This document shows positions 17,112 through 25,899 of a stretch of 64,000 bases of DNA, piece by piece (position 1 is the first letter of the stretch; each line of letters begins with the position of its first letter). Both the position numbers and the translations under genes were made by a program. The notes beneath the pieces were generated by a model. It was not told the origin of the DNA. It saw only the letters and a list, made by a program, of their open reading frames with translations, and did not search any database. Origin of the DNA: Paracrocinitomix sp040880585 (GTDB lineage Bacteria; Bacteroidota; Bacteroidia; Flavobacteriales_D; Crocinitomicaceae); contig JBBDID010000021.1 in assembly GCA_040880585.1 (NCBI GenBank), forward strand, positions 62,001 through 126,000, read 5' to 3'.

Positions 17112-19172
17112 ATGCTTAAGTACTTTACCGCACTTTGCTTCTTCTTTTTGTTTGTAAACAGTTTTTATGTAAGCGCACAAACTGAACGCAAAGTTGCCGT
17201 GCTTGACATGACAAATTACAATGGTGAGACCGGCACTTCCAGAAAACTTTCTGCTATACGGGTGATGCGTTTAATGGGGGTTCCGTATGAAGTAACCACC
17301 AACTTGTCAGTTGCGATACAATATCCGGTAATTATTACGGGATCGCGAATTTTGGATGGTGCTTTCACCCTCACGGAAAGAACCGATTTGGAAAATTATG
17401 TAAATGACGGGGGAGTACTTATCACCTCATCTGTTCGTGACCCTGACTTTTATCCCCTCTGCGGGATCAATTCCTCTACTTCATCCAACACCTTGTACAA
17501 AATGACCTGGGATACAACCGCTGCACCTATTTTTGATTATGTCAATGACAGTCTGGAAGTTACCGTTTCTATTGGTGATACCGCCAGTGGATTCAGCTTT
17601 TACACCCGCTATTATGGACTTAACGGAGCGAATTCGCTGGCCACTTATGAAAATGGCGAATGCGCCCTTGCCCTCCACCCGTATGGAAATGGTAGCGTTT
17701 ACACATTTGGTCCGGATTTCAGAGATGTTTTGTACCGTAATCAAACCAATTTTGATGTAAATGCCCACCGTACTTACTCAAATGGTTTTGAGCCCACCTC
17801 TGACGTTATTATGTTTGTGTTGAGAAATATTGTCCGCAACCATATCCCTCACACGCTTTACAAATACACTGCTCCTTACGACTACTCTTCTACATTAATG
17901 ATCACACATGATATAGACAGTGAAACAGGAATGGATACCATGCAGGCGTTTTCTGACTATGAACTTTCAGAAGGTATTTCAGCGCATTACAATGTGACAA
18001 CGCGATACTTCAGTGACAGCTGGATGTCTAGTTTTTATGTGGGATCCTGGTCTGAGGTTCACGCCTTGTTGGATGACGGACATGTACTCTCTTCGCACTC
18101 AGTGGGCCACTTCCCTGATTTTGATGATGAAAATTTATTTCCTTTAGGGGACTCTGGTAATACAACCACATCTTACACCCCTGCCTATAATTCAGGAGTC
18201 AGCTCTGGAGGATCCGTAATGGGCGAATTGGAAGTGTCCAAATTTTTGTTGGAAGATGATCATGGGGTTCACATCCGAAGTTTCCGTGCCGGACATTTGG
18301 CATTTAATGATTCTCTTGTTCTCGGACTGGAGAAAATGAAGTATGAATTCAATTCTACCAATTCAGCCAATAATGTGCTTTCTTCTTTTCCGCATTATGC
18401 TATGAAAATTCGATCATTTAATTCAGAAGAATCCTCTATTTTGGAAATCCCCATGACCATTTCTGATGTGTTTTCATCCGATCCGATTACTCCGGCTAAT
18501 TATCCTCAAAAAGTAGCAGTATGGGTAGATGCCACTCAACGATATGATGAAAACCATTCGCCGGTGGTGTTGCTCATACATCCCAACAGAAACTATAAAT
18601 TAACCGCCTTACAGGATTATCTGGCACTAACGCCCCAAAATCAGCTCATTTATCCGTTTGAAAAGTATGGCGATTACTGGAGAAAAAGAGATTCTTTGCA
18701 GTTTGCCACCGAACTCAATGGAAATGTACTTACTGTCACAATTGATGATAATTTACTGACACAAGAACAATCTTTTGTTTTGGATCACAACGGTTTAGAT
18801 AGCGTGATTTTTAAAAATCAAATGGGGGACGATTTGACTTTTCTTTGGAAAGACTGGAAATACAACAGCCGTCTTTATTATCAGGGTAAAACCTCTTCAA
18901 GCATTCCTGAAAACTTTACTTCCAAAGAAAACAATCTTCATGTTTATCCGAATCCAACCCATTCAACTATCACCATTTACATTTCAGGATACACAGGGTA
19001 TTATCAACTTCAGTTGTACGATTTAAGTGGTAAATTAATCCTCTCAAAAGAGCAGCTTAACGCAAAGACTGAACTTGATCTCCGGACGGCCATGTTAGAG
19101 AATGGTGCTTACATTCTCACTGTCCAAACCGATACAGATCAGTTCTACAAAAAAATCTCTTACCTTAAATAG
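17112..19172 (+). CDS. T9SS-exported polysaccharide deacetylase-like protein
   Basis: Secreted protein of ~686 aa. The ATG at 17112 begins a typical signal peptide (ending SFYVSAQ); the frame is open upstream, and the ATG at 17094 is an alternative. The first ~200 residues resemble a ThuA/glutamine-amidotransferase-like fold (MRLMGVPYEVTT, NYVNDGGVLITSS, YGNGSVYTFGPDF). The middle carries NodB-type motifs: MITHDIDSETG (metal Asp), SSHSVGHFPDF (H-x3-H) and RSFRAGHLAF (conserved Arg). The C-terminus is a type A sorting domain (VYPNPTHSTITI, LSGKLILS, ENGAYILTV). It probably acts on an extracellular or surface polysaccharide (inference); the substrate is unknown. Confidence 0.78.
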   Translation: MLKYFTALCFFFLFVNSFYVSAQTERKVAVLDMTNYNGETGTSRKLSAIRVMRLMGVPYEVTTNLSVAIQYPVIITGSRILDGAFTLTERTDLENYVNDGGVLITSSVRDPDFYPLCGINSSTSSNTLYKMTWDTTAAPIFDYVNDSLEVTVSIGDTASGFSFYTRYYGLNGANSLATYENGECALALHPYGNGSVYTFGPDFRDVLYRNQTNFDVNAHRTYSNGFEPTSDVIMFVLRNIVRNHIPHTLYKYTAPYDYSSTLMITHDIDSETGMDTMQAFSDYELSEGISAHYNVTTRYFSDSWMSSFYVGSWSEVHALLDDGHVLSSHSVGHFPDFDDENLFPLGDSGNTTTSYTPAYNSGVSSGGSVMGELEVSKFLLEDDHGVHIRSFRAGHLAFNDSLVLGLEKMKYEFNSTNSANNVLSSFPHYAMKIRSFNSEESSILEIPMTISDVFSSDPITPANYPQKVAVWVDATQRYDENHSPVVLLIHPNRNYKLTALQDYLALTPQNQLIYPFEKYGDYWRKRDSLQFATELNGNVLTVTIDDNLLTQEQSFVLDHNGLDSVIFKNQMGDDLTFLWKDWKYNSRLYYQGKTSSSIPENFTSKENNLHVYPNPTHSTITIYISGYTGYYQLQLYDLSGKLILSKEQLNAKTELDLRTAMLENGAYILTVQTDTDQFYKKISYLK

Positions 19173-19227
19173 GGGTAATGTCCTTGGGATTCGCTATTTT
19201 TGGTAGACTTCGTCCTTAAATCCAATT

Positions 19228-21048
19228 ATGCGAAAAATTATTTCTGTCAGCTTATTTGTTTTCTTATCTGTAGTTGCTGTTCAGGCACAAAGAACCACAG
19301 GTAAGCTAAATATGAGCGGAACTGTTTTAGGATATGAACATGATCCGGCAAAAGGAATCTTTAAAAAGGAGAAAACAGCGGTTGAAGGCAATCTTTCGGG
19401 GGTTAAAATTGAACTGAAGGAAGATGGAAAAACCATTAAATCGGTTCGAACAAATAACGGGGGGAAATTTGCCATCAGTGTTCCAATTGGTAAAAAATAT
19501 GAACTTTTCTACACCAAAAGTGAACACGCCAAGTCTGCTTTTGAGATTGATCTCAGAAATATCCCGGATGATTTGGGAAAAACGGGACTTTTAATTCGAA
19601 ACATAGAGCTTATACTCAACAGCCTACAGACGGATGAACCCATTGACAAAGGGGAGGTTTTTGGAAGAATCTATTACGATCAAAATAAGAGACGTTTTTT
19701 CTTTGACGCAACAGAATTTGAAAAAAAAACAGGGCTATTTCAAAAAGAAAGGGATGATACAGCTGTGAAACTGATTGAATCGGCTTTGGAAAAGAATAAA
19801 AACAACAATACCAAGGCAATACTTCCTTCAACGGAGGATGACAAGACAGAAGATAACATCCTTGACCCGGAAGATGATCAACCGAAAACCGTTGCCTCAA
19901 AATCAAAGACGATCAGTCTGCTCAAACGTACCCAATTGGTAGATGATGGTATGTGGGAAAACCTCACAGAGACAGAAATTGAAGATCGTGAAAAAGAAAT
20001 TGAAAATGCCTGGAAACAATTAGAGTCAGACAGAGCATTTGCCGTAAGTGAAGAAGATTTTTTGTTGCTAAAGGCGCGTGAAGAACTTTTAATTGCCGCA
20101 GAGAATGAATTAGCAGTAGCCAAAGAATACATTCAGGAACAAGAAGCGAAACTCAATGCCCAACGAAACATCCTGATTGTTTCTGGAATTGCCGGAATAT
20201 TATTGATCGCTTTTGTTTTCTTTTTACTCAAGGTCAATAAAGAAAAAAAGAAACACAACCGTGTATTGGCAGCTAAAAATAAGAAGATTGCCGATAGCAT
20301 CAATTATGCAGAGCGGATTCAACAATCGGTATTTTTCAGTGAAGAACAGGTCAAATCTATTTTGCCTAATGCCTTTATTTTTCATCTACCAAGGGATGTA
20401 GTAAGCGGTGATTTCTATTGGTTTTCTGAAGTAAACGGGAAAGTAATTCTGGCAGCCGTTGATTGTACCGGTCATGGCGTTCCGGGCGCCTTTATGTCTT
20501 TAATCGGAAATACATTGCTCAATCAGATTGTCAATGAAAAAAAAATAGATCAACCTTCAGAAATACTAAAACACTTACATTATGGCATTGTTGAATCGCT
20601 TCAACAAGGGCAGGGAGACACCTCCGCTCAGGACGGTATGGATCTTGCGGTTTGCAGTATTGATAAAAAAGCAAACAAGCTGTATATCGCCGGCGCTATG
20701 AATCCGGTATACATAGTTCATAATGGAGAAGTTGAAGTTATTTCAGGAGATTTAAAAGGAATTGGAGGGTTAATTGGAATTCGTGACCCTGAAAATGTGA
20801 CGTTTTCTCAACATGAATACCCCATTAAAAAGGACAGTAGTATCTATTTGTTTTCAGATGGCTACATGGATCAGTTTGGCGGAGAAAATGACGAGAAATT
20901 TAATGTTCCCCGTTTTAAGTCGCTTATCACATCCATCTATAACACTTCTCCTGAAGAACAGAAAAAATCTGTTGAGCAAACTATGTTAGAATGGAAAGGG
21001 TCAGGTAGCCAGATTGACGATATACTTGTTATTGGCGTGAAATTTTAG
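19228..21048 (+). CDS. SpoIIE/PP2C-type phosphatase with periplasmic sensor region (SiaA-like)
   Basis: Membrane-anchored serine phosphatase of 606 aa. Signal peptide at 1-20. A beta-sandwich, carboxypeptidase-regulatory-like region (GVKIELKEDGKTIKSVRTNNGGKFAISVP) falls at ~25-110 and a coiled coil at ~245-312. One membrane helix at ~315-335 is followed by a cytosolic SpoIIE domain at ~385-606. Metal ligands are visible: SGDFYW (Asp395), AAVDCTGHGVPGAFMS (Asp412), the DGMDLAVC motif, and the terminal QIDDILVIGV. Its stop overlaps that of the convergent SiaC-like gene by four bases. With the SiaC-like and SiaB-like genes it forms a partner-switching set in which it should dephosphorylate the SiaC-like protein (inference from SiaABC). 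Confidence 0.88.
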   Translation: MRKIISVSLFVFLSVVAVQAQRTTGKLNMSGTVLGYEHDPAKGIFKKEKTAVEGNLSGVKIELKEDGKTIKSVRTNNGGKFAISVPIGKKYELFYTKSEHAKSAFEIDLRNIPDDLGKTGLLIRNIELILNSLQTDEPIDKGEVFGRIYYDQNKRRFFFDATEFEKKTGLFQKERDDTAVKLIESALEKNKNNNTKAILPSTEDDKTEDNILDPEDDQPKTVASKSKTISLLKRTQLVDDGMWENLTETEIEDREKEIENAWKQLESDRAFAVSEEDFLLLKAREELLIAAENELAVAKEYIQEQEAKLNAQRNILIVSGIAGILLIAFVFFLLKVNKEKKKHNRVLAAKNKKIADSINYAERIQQSVFFSEEQVKSILPNAFIFHLPRDVVSGDFYWFSEVNGKVILAAVDCTGHGVPGAFMSLIGNTLLNQIVNEKKIDQPSEILKHLHYGIVESLQQGQGDTSAQDGMDLAVCSIDKKANKLYIAGAMNPVYIVHNGEVEVISGDLKGIGGLIGIRDPENVTFSQHEYPIKKDSSIYLFSDGYMDQFGGENDEKFNVPRFKSLITSIYNTSPEEQKKSVEQTMLEWKGSGSQIDDILVIGVKF

Positions 21049-21422
21049 CGTGCTATTAATTCTATTGGTAATTGTAAGAAGTTTTTAAACTCTAATCCTT
21101 TTTGATAAATCAGCTCATCCCCTTCTTCATAATACCAGGTGACCTTTACCTCATTTCCTTCTTCCATAATATCTTCCAACGTATATAAAAGTCCAAATAA
21201 CTCTTTAACAGATCCTGAATTGAAATATTCTAAATCGATCTCAACATGCATTTTTATAGGCGTATTTTTACCGTATTCTTTTAACCACTGATTAATCGGA
21301 GTAAAAAATTCCCGTGCATTTTCAGGATATGAACGCCCTTTTAAACGAAATATATTTTTCTCCGGTTCAAAACGAATCTCCGGCGTATCTTCTGTAACTT
21401 CTAAAATGAAAGATGTATCCAT
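21045..21422 (-). CDS. SiaC-like regulatory phosphoprotein (DUF1987)
   Basis: Cytosolic protein of 125 aa over the full length of the DUF1987/SiaC family (TPEIRFEPEKNIFRLKGRSYPENAREFF near the start, LEYFNSGSVKELFGLL in the middle). In characterised SiaC a Ser/Thr in that NSGS-type motif is phosphorylated by SiaB and dephosphorylated by SiaA; Ser69 and Ser71 are the matching candidates here. A TTG two codons upstream is possible, but the ATG at 21422 fits the family start. Encoded just downstream of the SiaB-like kinase (7-bp gap) and convergent with the phosphatase. The target of the free protein is unknown; no GGDEF (SiaD) gene is nearby. Confidence 0.88.
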   Translation of the reverse strand: MDTSFILEVTEDTPEIRFEPEKNIFRLKGRSYPENAREFFTPINQWLKEYGKNTPIKMHVEIDLEYFNSGSVKELFGLLYTLEDIMEEGNEVKVTWYYEEGDELIYQKGLEFKNFLQLPIELIAR

Positions 21423-21429
21423 ACTCAAT

Positions 21430-22503
21430 TTATAAAGAGGCTTCTAAAGAGAAAAAACAAACTTCGTCATTTTCTTCGATAAAATTAAAATTAATTTCAC
21501 CCCCACTTTGTCTAAACATTTCAATGACCCCAATTCCGGCTCCCTGATCTTCATCTGTCACCTCCTTCATCAACTGTTTTTTATACCGTTTTGCTAATTC
21601 AATATTATCCAGACCCACCAGAGAATTCAAATGTGTTTCAAATATTTTGGCCTTATCTTTTTGAATATAATTTCCGGTCTCCATGGTATACGCTCCGTCT
21701 TTTAGTGTGATCAAAAACATCCCTTCTCTCGCTCCCGCAATTTCTGCTGCATGACGATTCATGTTTTGCAGCAATTCTATCAGAATATAAAGACTTTTTT
21801 TCTTAAACACAAGATCTTCTTTCTTCAACTGTAAATTGGATTCAAACAGTCTGAAAAGCGGTAAAATCGATTCTTGCGAAAAATCACCTTTGCGCAGTAG
21901 AACGATATTCGAATCTAACATATCTTTATACAAATCAACTGTTTCTTGAATCTTTATCTCAAATCCGGGGTTTTCTACCTGGTTCATTTTTAAATGCAAA
22001 AAGAAATTAGAATAGGTATCATTGATGGGTTCAAAATGATATACAGGAGGGTTTTTTGTCTTTCTGGCCATTTCAATTAAACCCAAACCACCACCGCCTT
22101 TATCACTCAACTTATTATTCCCCAAAGCATTCAAATAAATACTTTTCAACTCTTCTAAGGATAGTTTTTTAATTGATTCCAGCGTATCTACCAAGGTGGG
22201 GATATTTGCCTTTTCAATTGGATTAGTAGAGGATAAGTAATGCGTGCCATCCACACTGCGCATCATAAACATTTTATCTCGCAGCTCTTGCTCTTCATCA
22301 AATTCAAGATCAGAATGACGGATGATGTTTTGAAAGCATTCAGCAATTAAATAAGAAACCCTTTTTTTTATCCCTCTGCCCTCCTTACTGGCTGCCTCCT
22401 GAATTTCCATCAATAAACTCGTCAACTCATCATCAAATTCTCCTAAATAAATAAGACTAAATTGGTCGTTCTTTAATTTCTTATAAAATTGATAGGTCTT
22501 CAT
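21430..22503 (-). CDS. tandem SiaB-like kinase (two fused GHKL domains, DUF6272)
   Basis: Cytosolic kinase of 357 aa, about twice the usual length of SiaB-family proteins, because the domain occurs twice. Copy one has its N-box at ~52-64 (AECFQNIIRHS) and G-box at ~134-147 (DKGGGGLGLIEMAR). Copy two has its N-box at ~242-252 (IELLQNMNRHA) and G-box at ~319-331 (DQGAGIGVIEMFR). Both look able to bind ATP. The start is the ATG at 22503 (MKTYQFYKKLK); the frame is open further upstream but without family similarity. It should phosphorylate the adjacent SiaC-like protein (family knowledge plus inference). Whether both halves are catalytic is not known. Confidence 0.85.
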   Translation of the reverse strand: MKTYQFYKKLKNDQFSLIYLGEFDDELTSLLMEIQEAASKEGRGIKKRVSYLIAECFQNIIRHSDLEFDEEQELRDKMFMMRSVDGTHYLSSTNPIEKANIPTLVDTLESIKKLSLEELKSIYLNALGNNKLSDKGGGGLGLIEMARKTKNPPVYHFEPINDTYSNFFLHLKMNQVENPGFEIKIQETVDLYKDMLDSNIVLLRKGDFSQESILPLFRLFESNLQLKKEDLVFKKKSLYILIELLQNMNRHAAEIAGAREGMFLITLKDGAYTMETGNYIQKDKAKIFETHLNSLVGLDNIELAKRYKKQLMKEVTDEDQGAGIGVIEMFRQSGGEINFNFIEENDEVCFFSLEASL

Positions 22504-22628
22504 TGATGACTTTTGCACATTAATATTACAAATTATTTTGGAAGTTTTCCCCGAAAAATCGACGGATGAAAGAATATTCTGTGAATAGACAAAAATCAAC
22601 TGTCTTTTGCTCAAAAAACAGGATTAAC

Positions 22629-24071
22629 TTAGGGTTCCCCAACACGAACAGCTCCATTTGGCTCCATGGCTTTTTTAATGAAAAAGAATATCTTATCGAT
22701 TGACTCATATTCACCGTCAGGTGAAGGTGAAGCAGCCGGAACAGAAGCAAGAAATCCGGAGGGATCTATTAAAAAATAAGTGGGAATGGCTTTCACCTGA
22801 TAATCTTTCTTCAAGGGATGGTCAGCACCAATGTACACCACGTCCCAATCCACTTGAGGGTTGGTGTTTCTGTACGTCTGATAAGTCTCCTTATCCTTAT
22901 CAGTACAAATCGAAAGAAAGCTAACATATTCACCATATTTCTTTTGAAGCTCGATCATTACCCGCATATCTGCATTGGCTTGATCATTCCAGGTTTCAAA
23001 AAAGTTTAAATAAAGAAACTTTCCCCTGTATTGTCCCAAACTGATCACTTCTGTACTGTCTTGCGGATCCGTTAACTCAATGGGAGGAGCCGGAAAACCG
23101 ACCTCCATAGTGGTCAGGTAATTCATCACGTTTTTTGCAATAGTGGCATTGATGGCATAACGAGCATGGTTATGAATCGAATCCAGCATGACCAAAACAC
23201 TTCTCTTTTGATCGGGGCGTTGATAAAAATGCTTTCCTAATTTATCAATCATCACCATTTCTCGAATTTCAGGATTAGCCAGAAATAAATCTTGCTTTAA
23301 AGCCGCCATAAGTGCAGTTGGACTTGCTTTCTCTATAGCAACATTAATATACGCTTCAACCGTTGGAGGAAAATCTTCAAATTTTCTGTTATAAAATCCT
23401 TTGAAAAATTTCATGTACTGATCATTTTCGTAATAAACAGGAAAAGGTTCGATATAGCTTAAGAAAGTCTCCAGGCGCTTATTACTTTGATTGTTCCCTC
23501 CAAATGTTTGCTGCATTTCTGCAATATTATACCGCACATAGGTAATGAAATACTCATCTTTTATTTCTTTGTAAGCATCCGATACGTAGACCATAAAAGT
23601 ATCCAGATACGTTGAAAACTGCCCCCTTGCTATCTCGACTTCATGATAAGCAACAAAAGCGTCAAACCACTGATTATACTGTAAAATTCTGTAATTGATA
23701 TCTGTAGAATCCAATCCGTAAAATAAAACCTGGGTTAATTGATTTTTAAACGTAAGGGGTTGATCTTTGGGTTTTGGAAAGTACATCTCATAGCTTGTTT
23801 GAGGGGCGATATACAAACTCGCTTCTACATTTCCCACCTCAAGAACGGCGTTGAAAGTACCGGATGTCTCCAAGGGTAAATGAAAAAGACTGTCCTCCGG
23901 GTTTACCGTAGCCTCCCCTAAATTGATTCGGGTCATGGTTACATAATCCTGATAAGTATACAATGTTACTTTCTCGCCCACCAATTCAGGAGCAAAACCG
24001 ACTATCTCATGCTTTTGGGCATCTGATAAAAAAGTAGTGATCAGGAATAATATACTTATGTGTATTCTCAT
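22629..24071 (-). CDS. TlpA-like thioredoxin-fold protein lacking the CxxC motif
   Basis: Exported protein of 480 aa with a signal peptide (ILFLITTFLSDAQ). Residues ~20-330 are a Bacteroidota-type N-terminal extension (beta domain, then helical DUF4369-like and linker regions). Residues ~335-480 are a thioredoxin fold of TlpA/AhpC-TSA type: GKFLYLNFFETW, VSFLSICTDKD, cis-Pro motif AIPTYFLIDPSGF. Where TlpA has WCxxC this protein reads WNDQAN, so both catalytic Cys are gone and redox activity is unlikely. The start codon directly abuts the coaD stop, so it is probably in the coaD operon. Confidence 0.82.
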   Translation of the reverse strand: MRIHISILFLITTFLSDAQKHEIVGFAPELVGEKVTLYTYQDYVTMTRINLGEATVNPEDSLFHLPLETSGTFNAVLEVGNVEASLYIAPQTSYEMYFPKPKDQPLTFKNQLTQVLFYGLDSTDINYRILQYNQWFDAFVAYHEVEIARGQFSTYLDTFMVYVSDAYKEIKDEYFITYVRYNIAEMQQTFGGNNQSNKRLETFLSYIEPFPVYYENDQYMKFFKGFYNRKFEDFPPTVEAYINVAIEKASPTALMAALKQDLFLANPEIREMVMIDKLGKHFYQRPDQKRSVLVMLDSIHNHARYAINATIAKNVMNYLTTMEVGFPAPPIELTDPQDSTEVISLGQYRGKFLYLNFFETWNDQANADMRVMIELQKKYGEYVSFLSICTDKDKETYQTYRNTNPQVDWDVVYIGADHPLKKDYQVKAIPTYFLIDPSGFLASVPAASPSPDGEYESIDKIFFFIKKAMEPNGAVRVGEP

Positions 24072-24536
24072 TTATTTTATAATCAACAGTTCGTCGTTTG
24101 TTACAAAGAGAGAGATGTCTCCTCCATTGCGTTTGATCTCCCGGATGATTGATGAATTAATGGGGGCTAAAGCCGGATCACACATCAAAAACAAGGTTTC
24201 AATTCCCGAAAGGTCAAAATTCATTTGTGCAATAGAACGCTCATAATCGGCATCTGTTGCATTTCTAATACCTCTTAGCAAATATTGCGCCTTTTTATCC
24301 TTGCAAAATTCTACCGTCAATTTATGGAACGGCTCTATCTTTACCTTATCATCTCCCTTAAACAAAGAGTTGATCTGTGCCATACGACTTTCCAATGAAA
24401 ACATGTACTGTTTGGAGGTGTTTACACCTATAGCAATAATCACCTCATCAAATAAAGGAATAAATCGTCTTAAAATATCTTCATGTCCTTTTGTGAAAGG
24501 ATCAAAAGATCCCGGAAAAACACCAATGCGTTTCAT
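24072..24536 (-). CDS. coaD: pantetheine-phosphate adenylyltransferase
   Basis: Cytosolic enzyme of coenzyme A synthesis (phosphopantetheine + ATP to dephospho-CoA), 154 aa, normal length. It has the nucleotidyltransferase motif GSFDPFTKGH (T/HxGH type) at 8-17, FSLESR, the LLRGIRNATDADYE motif near 87-100 and the INSSIIRE motif near 127-135. Upstream of the TlpA-like gene and downstream of rsmD (60-bp gap). The order rsmD-coaD is common in Bacteroidota. Confidence 0.97.
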   Translation of the reverse strand: MKRIGVFPGSFDPFTKGHEDILRRFIPLFDEVIIAIGVNTSKQYMFSLESRMAQINSLFKGDDKVKIEPFHKLTVEFCKDKKAQYLLRGIRNATDADYERSIAQMNFDLSGIETLFLMCDPALAPINSSIIREIKRNGGDISLFVTNDELLIIK

Positions 24537-24596
24537 AACTTTTCGTTTTCGTGGATAAACCGGTATAAAAGTACAAGATTTTAAATGATCAGGCTG

Positions 24597-25139
24597 TTAT
24601 TTCATTTCATGCCTAAAAAAACTGAATGAAACGCCGCCATAATTGCGCTCATCTATCCATCTCTCATTTGTTTTAAAAGACTCTTTTTTAGAATGTTCCA
24701 ATACAAGTACTCCATTTTTTGAAAGCAACGAAGACTGAAAAATCAGATCGGGCAACTTCTCCACTCCTTCCATATCAAACGGAGGATCAGCCAAAATAAG
24801 GTCATACGGTCCGCTGTTTTCTGCAATGAAAGCAAAGACATCTTTTTTTAGTATTCTCCAATCTTCATCCGGAAAATTTTCTCTTATCTTATTCAAATGG
24901 CGAATCGCAACAGGATGTTTTTCTATACTTAAGACAGATTTTGCTCCCCGCGATAAGCATTCAAGACCAATAGCACCTGTCCCTGCAAATAAATCCAACA
25001 CCACCACCTCTTCCCAATTCAATTGGTTATTGAGGATGTTGAATAAACCTTCTTTAGCAAAATCAGTTGTGGGCCGTGAAGGAAACTTTTTTGGTGGATA
25101 AAATCGTTTTCCCCGATATTTACCACTTACTACACGCAT
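24597..25139 (-). CDS. rsmD: 16S rRNA (guanine(966)-N2)-methyltransferase RsmD
   Basis: Cytosolic SAM-dependent methyltransferase of 180 aa, full length. It has the N-terminal RVVSGKYRGKRF and RPTTDFAKEGLFNIL motifs, the SAM-binding loop VLDLFAGTGAIGLECLSRGA (~47-66) and the catalytic DPPF motif at ~117-120 (LILADPPFD). Its start overlaps the end of the upstream DUF3822 gene by 10 bp, so the pair is probably coupled. Confidence 0.96.
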   Translation of the reverse strand: MRVVSGKYRGKRFYPPKKFPSRPTTDFAKEGLFNILNNQLNWEEVVVLDLFAGTGAIGLECLSRGAKSVLSIEKHPVAIRHLNKIRENFPDEDWRILKKDVFAFIAENSGPYDLILADPPFDMEGVEKLPDLIFQSSLLSKNGVLVLEHSKKESFKTNERWIDERNYGGVSFSFFRHEMK

Positions 25140-25894
25140 AACAATTGCTGACTTAAGATAAAGTGTTCACCCTTTTCTTTCTTGACGTCCAACTGAATGG
25201 GTTTGGCAAAAAAAGTTTGCAATTCATCCAGCGGTTCCCAATTTTTCCCAACTCCGTATAGGTGCAATGCTATCTCATCTTGAGGAATTTCTTTTTGCTC
25301 CAGCACAAATAGCAGGTGGTACACCATGTCTGCTAAATTGTTGAAATCAAACTGGTTAAAGTAAATCATCTTGTTTTTTTCCGTGATAAACAGGTAGAAA
25401 ATTTCTTTTTCAAGATACAAGTGCATCTTTTTCGGCCAAATAGATTGGTCAAAAATACCTTTTAATAAAACCGTGACCGGATGAACTATTCTCACTCTCG
25501 GAAATTTGATCACAAAAAGTGATTTGATCCACAAGGGTAACTCATAGATATTTACAATCCCCACTTCCGGAATTCTATTATAATCTAAATTGTCAAAGGG
25601 TTCGGGGTAATTCAAGCTAAAAACCTCAGCAGGTTTGGCGTGGTTGAACAAATCAACAGGAATCAATGTATTTCTTTTACCGCCTGCTGTCAATACAAAT
25701 CCATCATAATCAAAGGATAATTTTTCATCCGTCATCAATGCAGCAATCGACTCCCGGTCAAAAGCAGTTAACTCAATTTCCTGAAGATCGGTGATGGAAC
25801 GGTCTGTTTTAGATAAAGCAGCAAAACGTAGCTTATCCGGTTGAAGATCCATGCACAAAACATGGCGGTAGGCTTCATCTTTTGTGATGGCCAT
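25130..25894 (-). CDS. DUF3822 family protein
   Basis: Cytosolic protein of 254 aa, recognised as DUF3822 from its position directly before rsmD and from its motifs (LPLWIKSLFVIKFP, HPVTVLLKGIF, EKEIFYLFITEKNKMIYFNQFDF, IALHLYGVGKNW). The fold is thought to resemble actin-like ATPases without a known activity. It overlaps rsmD by 10 bp. There are five bases between its start and the stop of the upstream membrane-protein gene, so all belong to one operon ending with the TlpA-like gene. Confidence 0.85.
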   Translation of the reverse strand: MAITKDEAYRHVLCMDLQPDKLRFAALSKTDRSITDLQEIELTAFDRESIAALMTDEKLSFDYDGFVLTAGGKRNTLIPVDLFNHAKPAEVFSLNYPEPFDNLDYNRIPEVGIVNIYELPLWIKSLFVIKFPRVRIVHPVTVLLKGIFDQSIWPKKMHLYLEKEIFYLFITEKNKMIYFNQFDFNNLADMVYHLLFVLEQKEIPQDEIALHLYGVGKNWEPLDELQTFFAKPIQLDVKKEKGEHFILSQQLLCV

Positions 25895-25899
25895 ATTAC

